Below are positions 56,999-64,000 of a stretch of DNA of 64,000 nt, in pieces; within the stretch, counting starts at the first letter, position 1, and each line of letters begins with the position of its first letter. The notes under the pieces were generated by a model. That model was not told where the DNA came from and ran no database searches. It worked only from the letters and a program-made list of their open reading frames with translations. The stretch spans positions 6,696,001-6,760,000 of the forward strand of contig NC_053200.1 of assembly GCF_905163445.1 (NCBI RefSeq), written 5' to 3'. A program made the position numbers and the translations under genes. The DNA is from Pararge aegeria. Taxonomy: Eukaryota; Arthropoda; Insecta; Lepidoptera; Nymphalidae.

Positions 56999-57588
56999 GG
57001 CGAGTCGAGTCTCACAAACGACTGCCACAACGCCTTGGAAACACTCGCTGCCTCTACTGACATCACCCTAAGGTCAAAAGGCATGACGGGAACCCAGGCA
57101 ACGAAACGGCGGATTCACTGGCTCGCAAAGCCACAACACTGAAGGTGAAAGTAAGGCCAGAACCGATCGTACCTATTCCGTTCAGCGAGTACAAAACATG
57201 GTTACATGAACAAACACAAAGGGAGCATTCCCAACTTTGGGCCAATGCAACAGATTGTAAACAAACCAAAGTAGCTTTCCCTAACCTAAACCTACATCTA
57301 ACTAACAAACTAATCCGCCTGGATAGAGGCGAACTTAGGAAGGTGGTGGGACTCATAACAGGGCATAGCTCCTTAAACCGACATCTTTCCATTGCAGGTG
57401 TCACCGACAGCCCTCATTGCAGAGCATGCATGAAGGCAGATGAAACACCTACGTACGTGATGCTTGAGTGCACGGGTGTGACAGAGCAACGCGAGATCTA
57501 CCTGGGATCACCAGCCACTATCCCAGAAGTCCTCAGCAACCTAGGCGGTATGCTGGGATTCTGGAATGAGCTTGGACGGCTGGAGTAG
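56999..57588 (+). pseudogene. LINE ORF2 end: RNase H remnant plus C-terminal domain
   Basis: This is the 3' end of a non-LTR retrotransposon polyprotein. The first frame (56999-57070) reads LTNDCHNALETLAASTDITL, like the middle of a retroelement RNase H domain. A frameshift near 57070 moves to the frame of 57070-57588, which continues HDGNPGNETADSLARK, the conserved end of that domain. From ATG 57145, GLITGHSSLNRHL (residues 69-81) and a C-x2-C...C knuckle (C92, C95, C109) follow. The usual His of the knuckle is Tyr104. The frameshift, missing Trp and lost His show decay. An RNase H-bearing I or Loa-like clade is my inference. The minus frame at 57063-57404 is antisense. Confidence 0.85.
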
Positions 57589-57659
57589 CGAGCAACAGTG
57601 GGAATTTATACGTACAACAAGCGAAGCGCTTCCGTGAGGAAACTGCCCAGAAAGAAGAA

Positions 57660-57860
57660 GAAGAAGATAGGGCATGCAAGAAACACTTCCTGCAACGTAC
57701 CACACTGTGTATGGCAACCTAGGCTAGGTGTTAAAAGCCTCATATGCCTGTAACTACACCGGCAACCACGCCCTTCAGACCGGAACGCAACATTGCAACA
57801 ATGATGCTTGGTTGTGGAAATTGCGGTAATACTTCCACGGACGAGCACTGTCAGAAAAAA
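57660..57860 (+). repeat. dispersed repeat family E
   Basis: GGGCATGCAAGAAACACTTC, CCTGTAACTACACCGGCAAC, CACGCCCTTCAGACCGGAAC and CACGGACGAGCACTGTC match family E. It lies about 70 bp beyond the LINE stop codon; E also occurs apart from this LINE, so the pair may be coincidental. Confidence 0.65.
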
Positions 57861-58021
57861 CTCTCCATTACATCTCTTTTATCTATTTATTCTATCATTA
57901 TTTGAATCCACTGCTGAACATGGGATCTTTCAAGATATTTTTAATCATTGTAGTACGTGGTAGTTCATGAGTGTTCTAAGATATGACTTGCCAGTCGAAT
58001 TCGAGAAAACGTTTGTTTGCA

Positions 58022-58052
58022 GTATTATATATATATATATTTATAATACTGC

Positions 58053-58097
<45 letters not shown>

Positions 58098-58110
58098 TAT
58101 ATTTGTATAC
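58022..58110. repeat. (TA)n microsatellite
   Basis: Two long TA runs surround TTTATAATACTGCATAAA. The tract can fold on itself and is probably length-polymorphic. Confidence 0.95.
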
Positions 58111-58154
58111 ATATCTATAAATTTACGTCGATGTTCAAAATGAATCTAATTTTT

Positions 58155-58380
58155 TTTTTCAACACACACATCGCCATCTAGCTCCAAAGTAAGCATAACT
58201 TGTGTTATGGGTACTAAGATGACTGATGAATATTTTTTTTACTTTTAAAATACAGATAAACGTCCAGACACTGAGAAACATTCATGTTCATCACAGAAAC
58301 ATTTTCCAGTTGTGGGAATCGAACCCACGACCTTGGACTTAGAAAGCAGGGTCGCTGCCCACTACGCCAGCCGACCGTCA
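58155..58380 (-). mobile_element. SINE family A, full length
   Basis: The reverse copy has CACATCGCCATCTAGCTCCA, GTTATGGGTACTAAGATGAC, TGGGAATCGAACCCACGACC and the head end ACTACGCCAGCCGACCGTC. The frame 58214-58531 overlaps it. Confidence 0.92.
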
Positions 58381-58427
58381 AAGTAATGTAGTAATGTACA
58401 GACACACATAGATGGATTGAATTAATC

Positions 58428-58595
58428 GCACTTCGCATGTCCTGTAATCTCGTAGATATCCTAGGACAATCGGATTTATTACTACACAGCGCTGTTACCG
58501 TCATGAGACCGTCACGGGCTAGTACGGACACAGTCGGTTAAATTATTCATGGCAACCTTGCTAAGCCGAATTGGTTCCCGACCGTACTAGATACG
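58428..58595 (+). repeat. dispersed repeat family I, copy 2
   Basis: TCCTGTAATCTCGTAGATAT, GCTAGTACGGACACAGTCGG, TTAAATTATTCATGGCAACC and CCGTACTAGATACGACG repeat 56698-56865 about 1.73 kb downstream. The copies are clearly diverged, so this is an old dispersed family, not a recent duplication. Confidence 0.8.
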
Positions 58596-58934
58596 ACGTT
58601 TATACAAGATTTTCAACGTTTTGAATGTTGCAGATGCCTAATTGACACACCAATATTAGTAAAATAAAACACAGCGTTACCACAGTATTATTAGATATAT
58701 GTATAGAATGAAAACCAAAATAATATTTCACAGGCTTTAGAGGCCAATATGTTTCTGTAAACCGAAACGCTAATAGTTTTTGCGCCACTGCCATAGTTGT
58801 TACTGAAAAAAATCTGACACAGCCCCACATCATAATTAAAAAAATAGCCAATGCAGCCATCGCAATTTTTGAGCCAGGAAAGAAATGCAGCCAGCATTTT
58901 TAACACCATTCCACGTTATGATAAACGCATGTAT
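58596..58934. other. no recognised feature
   Basis: Minus frames 58600-58860 and 58691-58909 overlap in different frames, have hydrophobic content and no identified motif. Confidence 0.45.
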
Positions 58935-59195
58935 TGTATCATCATTATAATATCAAACTATTACCGGCCCTCTACAGGACTCGTGTCTCTTGTCACAATG
59001 CAAATGGTTGGGACGGAGCCTGGCCTAGTGCGAATTGCTGGATTTCAAACGCCTTTCAGAACATTATGGAGAACTCTCTGGCATGCATTCTTACCGTTAT
59101 AGCAAGTGATATTTAATTGCTTCAAACACACAACACTAAGAAAAGGTGTGGCCGGTTTCGAATACGGCTCTCCGTAAGTGAAGCCGACGTTTTAT
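58935..59195 (-). mobile_element. SINE family B, diverged
   Basis: ATCATCATTATAATATCAAA, CTATTACCGGCCCTCTACAG, GAACATTATGGAGAACTCTC and GGTTTCGAATACGGC follow family B in reverse. Frames 58851-59102 and 58934-59116 derive from it. Confidence 0.8.
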
Positions 59196-59288
59196 CACAA
59201 ACTATCATGCTTCAGTTATGATTGAATGACGACGGAATGAATGACGGAACATTAATACAAATACTTGAAGTTAAAAAAGCTCTGTCAT

Positions 59289-59545
59289 GAACATCATCAT
59301 CGTCATCATAATCAGCACGGGTCCCCTCCCATAATGACAAGGGGTAAGGCCGTAGTCCGCTACGCTGGCAGACTGCGGATTGGTGGACTCCACACACTTT
59401 TGAGAACATTATGTAGAACTCTCAGTCGTGCAGGTTTCCTCACGAGGTTTTCCTTCACCGTTGAAGCATTTTAATTAGAAAAATTACCTTAGAAAAGTTA
59501 GAGGTTTCGATTCTGGGATTCTGCGATTCGCACTCGCCCTTAATA
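59289..59545 (-). mobile_element. SINE family B, second adjacent copy
   Basis: ACATCATCATCGTCATCATA, CAAGGGGTAAGGCCGTAGTC, GGATTGGTGGACTCCACACA and CACGAGGTTTTCCTTCACCG mark a closer match to the family. It has the same orientation as the copy about 95 bp upstream. The two differ too much to be a recent duplication. Confidence 0.83.
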
Positions 59546-59578
59546 GTAACCAAACAACGGTATGGTACCAACGTTCTT

Positions 59579-59615
59579 ACAATTTCTTGTCTATATAATA
59601 TAGACAAGAAATTGT
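59579..59615. repeat. perfect palindrome, 18-bp arms, 1-nt centre
   Basis: ACAATTTCTTGTCTATAT and ATATAGACAAGAAATTGT are exact reverse complements around a single A. Confidence 0.93.
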
Positions 59616-60057
59616 ATAGGTAGATACATATTTAAAATAACTTCGGTCTTAATTTTGGAGAACAAAGCAAAGTCTAGAAACCTCGTCTCTATTAATAGCG
59701 GTCCTGCAATTAATATTCTAGATACAACCAAAGTAGTATAACAGAATTTACTGATCAGAATTCAGTTTGGTATTAATGGAGTTAACAAAATTAGAACTTG
59801 ACGAAGGTACAAAGAGAATACGCACCGCAGAAATTTCTAAACTGGATTTTGCTCGCGTAATTTGCTAGCATTAGCTAAGCCCTCTTGTGTTTATTACAGA
59901 GTATACCTATGAACTAATGTTCACGTCACGGTTTTAGGTATGGTAAGCAAAATGTTAATCGTTTTTACAGTTTACAATTATTCCAACCAATTGGGCTAAA
60001 CTAGATAATAGTGGGTGGAACAGATACTTTTATAGTACTGTTGCAGCTTCTGAGCAT
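59616..60057. other. no recognised feature
   Basis: AT-rich, unrecognised. Confidence 0.5.
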
Positions 60058-60097
60058 TATCCCTATCCCTATCCCTACTTCCCTATCCCTATCCCTA
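60058..60097 (+). repeat. TATCCC hexamer repeat at a Helitron 5' end
   Basis: ATCCCTATCCCTATCCCTAC is followed by a second run of the same hexamer, directly ahead of the Helitron start at 60098. The copy at 920 has a shorter version (ATATCCCTATCCC). Confidence 0.9.
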
Positions 60098-60557
60098 TCC
60101 CTAGTAATATTATAAATGTCAATGTAAGTTGGTTTGTTACGCTTTCACGCAAAAACGACTTAACCGATCCTCATAAAACTTTGTACACATTTTCTTGGAA
60201 GTGTTAGAAGTAATATAGGATACTTTTTATACCAATATTAAGCTCGGTTTCTTTGGGAGAGGGGATGAAAGTGTTTGACGATTTTACACCATAGATCCGA
60301 CGAATTATAACCGATTTAAATTATTATTTTTGTACTATAGAGGTTATAATATGTATTTAATTTTGCACAAATTTTGTGTCGATCTGATGAATGTGGTTGG
60401 AGATAGAGGAAAGATCTCCTCAGCAAACGGCAGCAAAGCCCTCATTTAAGGCTTAGCGATACTGAATACTTTAATTTTTTTATAGAACTAAAACGAAATT
60501 GAATGCCACATCAAAAAAACAAAATCAAACGCAGACGAAGTCTTGGCAAACAGCTAG
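60098..60557 (+). mobile_element. non-autonomous Helitron, 460 bp
   Basis: Starts TCCCTAGTAATATTATAAAT after A and ends GGCAAACAGCTAG before T. Shares GTTACGCTTTCACGCAAAAA, GAAAGTGTTTGACGATTTTA and CGCAGACGAAGTC with 920-1213. It has about 165 bp more in the middle (CCGATTTAAATTATTATTTT onwards), so one of the pair carries an internal insertion or deletion. Confidence 0.83.
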
Positions 60558-61274
60558 TACATAATATAACTTAATTTGTTGGTCTCTAACTAACTAACAA
60601 GAACCGTTTTTACACACGAACTATTTATATATTCAATGGAGAAGCGCGCCGTTACTTTAGACTAAAAATACTCACGGCAGGCGGCATTTCAATTAAAGAC
60701 TTCCATGAAACTAATAACACTGGAATATCGAAATATGAAAAATATTTTTTTTTGAAAGATGATAGCAGTCGACACCCATATTGAAGCTTATTTTTAAGAT
60801 TATTTATTATCCCTAGAACCCTAGAAATTCACACATAGTCCGATTATTGTAAGTATTTCTTGTACAGTTTTTAGTAGTACTAGAGTTTTACATTTCACCT
60901 ACATATAATATTACCATCAAGACGGTTACGTTGAATCATAAATATCTTTAAAACGCTAATATAAATTGCTCCCGTATCGTTGTACATAATTTTGTAGAGT
61001 TTATGAAGGGCGCTATCTCCGCTATACATCGTATCGGCCTCGAATAAAACTGTAGCGACCCTCGTAAATCTGAACGAGGACGACATGTGTTTTAGACTAT
61101 AGTTTAGGTACACGATTAAATTTAAATAATTCATAAATCCCAACGGGTTATGCTCGAGGAAACTGAGCAAATTGGTGGAAAACTTTCTTGAGCTAGGCAC
61201 ACCTATTAACAATATTAAATTTCTACCTTCTACTTTGTATTTAAGTTTACTAACTTTACCTTAATTTATCAGCT
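60558..61274. other. no supported gene
   Basis: The 105-codon minus frame 60895-61212 has a mixed composition and no recognised motif or repeat match. I cannot exclude an exon fragment but see no splice evidence. Confidence 0.4.
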
Positions 61275-61335
61275 CCTTCTTTTTTTTATTTCAATACAAG
61301 TTAGCCATTAACTGCGATGTCACCTGGCGATTTTA
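61275..61335 (-). mobile_element. SINE family C, terminal fragment
   Basis: TTTTTTTTATTTCAATACAA, GTTAGCCATTAACTGCGATG and TCACCTGGCGATT match the tail of family C at 63560. Confidence 0.6.
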
Positions 61336-61489
61336 AATCAATCACACATTGACAATGTTTGTTTGTCCTTTCTTTACGCTATAAATAAGAAACCAATCAA
61401 TTTGATTTTTGGCATACGGTTTGTTGAACTGATTGAGAGTAACATAGTCTATGTTATGGCCAGGAATGTATCCCACGGACGAAAAAAAG

Positions 61490-61540
61490 GACGAAAAAAC
61501 AGTAATAAACGCATAAGAAAAACGCGGGCAACAGCTAGTT
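61490..61540 (+). mobile_element. Helitron-like 3' end
   Basis: GGACGAAAAAACAGTAATAA, ACGCATAAGAAAAACGCGGG and CAACAGCTAG before T. It closely resembles the end of the short Helitron at 32115-32165. The 5' part is not seen. Confidence 0.65.
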
Positions 61541-61543
61541 AAT

Positions 61544-61785
61544 GCCGATCGGCCCAGTGGGCGGCGACCCTGCTTTCTGAGACCAAGGATGTGGGTTCGA
61601 TTCCCACTACTGTAAAATGTTTCTGTGATGATCATGAATGTATTTCAGTGTCTGGCTGTATTTTATAAGTATTTATGTATATTATTTATAAAATTTTTCA
61701 TCAGTTATCTTAGTACCCATAACAAGCTACGCTTACTTTGGGGCTAGATAGCGATGTTCAATTGTAGTATTTTATTTATTATTTA
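61544..61785 (+). mobile_element. SINE family A
   Basis: GCCGATCGGCCCAGTGGGCG, GGGTTCGATTCCC, CAGTGTCTGGCTGTATTTTA and GGGGCTAGATAGCGATG. It begins 2-4 nt after the Helitron CTAG end. The minus frame 61342-61635 overlaps it. Confidence 0.9.
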
Positions 61786-62175
61786 TTATTATTTAGACAA
61801 TCTTGATATCTGATCACGTACAAACATAACCATATATAAGGGGGTGCTCTATAAAACAAATTTAATGTTTCCCCCTCATAAGTTAATAATAAGCTAAGTC
61901 AAGCATTTTAATATCGCGTTGACCCTAATACTGACAGCCACTCAACGGCCCTCAATATTATATTGATACATTATGTAATACTGTGTATTCAGGTCACGAT
62001 AATTAGTCAACTTGACAGCCAATCATGCACACGACAGTTATTCAAACACTATCACACAAGTTATGTACACGTTGATTTCAATTTATGTATCCGTTGTAGC
62101 TATCATTAATAATTATAAGATATGCAAACAAATCCATATTAATATTAAGTATAAGAGAGAATAATATTACTTACT
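61786..62175. other. no recognised feature
   Basis: AT-rich, unrecognised. Confidence 0.5.
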
Positions 62176-62531
62176 TCTATAACAATATTATAAATGTGAA
62201 AGTGTGGATGTTTGTTACTCAATCACGCAAAAACGGCTGAACGGATTTGGATAAAATTTGGAATGCCTTCGATATAGAAAAGAGCATAGGCTACCTTTTA
62301 TTCCGAACACTAAGGAGTTCCCAAAGGAAAATTTAAATGTTTTATAGGAGTTAAGCCGCGGGCATACATATTTGAAATTTTGTATGCATGTCACCTATGC
62401 TATGAAAAGAACATATACTTTCTATACCGATCTCTTAAATAGTTCCCTTAGTAAGATTAAAAATTGTTAACGAGCGAGGCTTTAGACCCAATTCTAAAGT
62501 CCGCGTAGACGAAGTTGCGGGCAGAAGCTAG
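62176..62531 (+). mobile_element. non-autonomous Helitron-like element
   Basis: CTATAACAATATTATAAATG, TGGATGTTTGTTACTC, ACGCAAAAACGGCTGAACGG and GGCTACCTTTTATTCCG are followed by the 3' end CGTAGACGAAGTTGCGGGCA and GAAGCTAG before T. The presumed TC start follows a T rather than an A, so the exact 5' boundary is uncertain. Confidence 0.75.
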
Positions 62532-63259
62532 TATTTAATAATTTATTCACTTACTTGATTACAATTTAAATACACCGTCATTATGGTATCGTCGTACATG
62601 GATAGCATTATCTATAAACCAATCATTTGTATGCTATATAGTAATTAAGCAATATTAGAAATAATTGAAGTTTACTACACAAGCAATAAACAAATTAGAA
62701 CATGACTTACTTCATTTAAAGATTTGGAAGCAGTTACTCACATTATATACCTATTAAAAATTTTTTTCCTGCTGAAACGGCCATAACCTATTGAATTAAT
62801 ACCACCGCCGCACTGTGCCGATTGTTCTAGATAAAGGATGCTTCTTATGCACAAAACTATTAATTTAACTGTCTTAAATTTCGTTAGAATCGAATAGAAG
62901 ACATTGGACAGATTAACTAATGTGCGACGAAAAAAGTTCACCCTGTATATACCTATATAATAATAGTTCGGTTAAAAATATATAAAACATTATTAAAGGG
63001 CCTTATTTATATGCAATGTCGTCCACATTAGCGGTTAATATAGACACAATCGAGCCGATCTGCCAAAGCTGCCATTAATGTTGTCCAGCATCAGGTTTAT
63101 GATGGCTTCACGTGAACGGGGTACCAGGCGTGGCTAGTACAAAGAATTCCGTGACAGAAAACCCCGACACTAATAGCTTAATTAGAATGGAATAGATGGA
63201 ACTCGACCTAGGACCTGTTCATTGATCATTTGTGAGACAAACTAACGTATAGCAGGTAA
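62532..63259. other. no supported gene
   Basis: AT-rich with no recognised repeat. The minus frame 62738-62941 lacks motifs. Confidence 0.45.
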
Positions 63260-63530
63260 AATAATAAATAAATAAATGATAAATATACTACGACAATACA
63301 CACATCGCCATCTAGCCCCAAAGTAAGCGTAGCTTGTGTTATGGGTACTAAGATAAGTAATGAATATTTTTATAAATAACATATATAAATACTTAGATTA
63401 TACATATAAACACCCAGACACTGAAAAACATTCATGCTCATCACACAAACATTTTCCAGTAGTGGGAATCGAACCCACGGCCTTGGACTCAGAAAGCAGG
63501 GTCGCAGCCCACTACGCCAGTCGGCCGTCA
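63260..63530 (-). mobile_element. SINE family A, full length
   Basis: The reversed tail (AATAAATAAATAAATGATAA) is followed by ACTACGACAATACACACATC, TAGCCCCAAAGTAAGCGTAG, GGGAATCGAACCCACGG and the head CCAGTCGGCCGTC. It is the best-preserved minus copy. The frame 63360-63590 overlaps it. Confidence 0.94.
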
Positions 63531-63559
63531 AAACTACGAGGCAGTCAAAAATATTATAT

Positions 63560-63800
63560 TTTTTTTATTCCACTACAAGCTAGCCCTTGACTGCAATCTT
63601 ACCTGTTGCAAACTAAGATGGTAGAGGGCTTACCTGTTAGTAAGTATAGTATTTATATTAAACCCATATCCCTGACCGGTTTCTACGCGACATCGTACCG
63701 GAACGCGAAGTTGGTTAGCCGCACGCTTGCTGGTGGTAGGTGGTAAGGTGGTAACCAGCCATAGCCGAAGCCTCCCACCAGACCAGACAATAATATAATC
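63560..63800 (-). mobile_element. SINE family C, head missing
   Basis: TTTTATTCCACTACAAGCTA, GCCCTTGACTGCAATCTTAC, GGTTTCTACGCGACATCGTA and AGCCGAAGCCTCCCACCAGA match family C in reverse. The tRNA-like head present at 41160-41232 is absent, so the copy is 5'-truncated. Confidence 0.8.
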
Positions 63801-64000
63801 AAATAACTATTGAGCGTTTCATAATGTTACTTAACGTGGAAGACAAACGCTAAATTAAATTCTACTAAACAGTCACGTACACGAGCGAAGTCTTTATATA
63901 TCTCTAAACAAAAGAAACAATAGCGCAAGCAAACGCCTTATCATTTTAGGAGATGCGACGGCTCCCAGTGCCATTCGTCAAGATAAGCGGATCAAGGTAG

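Noticed and set aside
57063..57404. 113-codon minus-strand frame
   Set aside because: It is antisense to the LINE ORF2 remnant, whose motifs lie on the plus strand.
60058..60097. CCCTAT repeats considered as telomeric
   Set aside because: The insect telomere repeat is TTAGG/CCTAA. This hexamer differs and belongs to a Helitron 5' end.

Overview
The window looks like non-coding nuclear DNA of a lepidopteran, most likely a butterfly. It is AT-rich and I found no complete protein-coding gene, rRNA, genuine tRNA or CRISPR array. The Lepidoptera call rests on the repeats: tRNA-derived SINEs with clear B boxes, Helitron-like elements (A^TC...CTAG^T) carrying the 'gcgggcaacagctagt' 3' end, a LINE 3' end followed by (ATG)n, and a LINE/SINE tail with 'gtaggcctacttgaaataaatgaatttgaa'. 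I recognise these from memory of lepidopteran genomes; no search was run. A finer placement such as Nymphalidae would be a guess. Family letters A to K are my own labels.

Layout. 1-9 kb holds Helitrons, SINEs and a LINE end with a perfect 12-bp target duplication; at 3.0-3.6 kb a Helitron sits inside a SINE. 12-16.3 kb holds five same-strand SINE A copies, with a possible 5' untranslated exon at 14.9-15.2 kb. 22.8-25.1 kb is an array of eight ~270-bp units with three subtypes and a later retroelement insertion in one unit. A 144-bp hAT-type MITE with 15-bp inverted repeats and an 8-bp target duplication lies at 25.8 kb. 29.67-37.20 kb is a direct tandem duplication of 3768 bp with no indel offset between copies and one base of junction microhomology.

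38-48 kb mixes SINEs, LINE tails, a perfect 26-bp-arm hairpin, two related foldback elements and a G-rich tract. 53-58 kb has a SINE interrupted by a poly(A)-tailed retroposon with 15-bp target duplications, and the decayed C-terminal end of an RNase H-bearing LINE. 58-64 kb has more SINEs and Helitrons.

Almost all long ORFs overlap repeats or look random. The only coding sequence with clear homology is the dead LINE end. Two weak host-exon candidates are flagged (14930-15202 + and 44016-44174 -). The window tells a story of layered transposon insertion and local duplication, not of a gene pathway.
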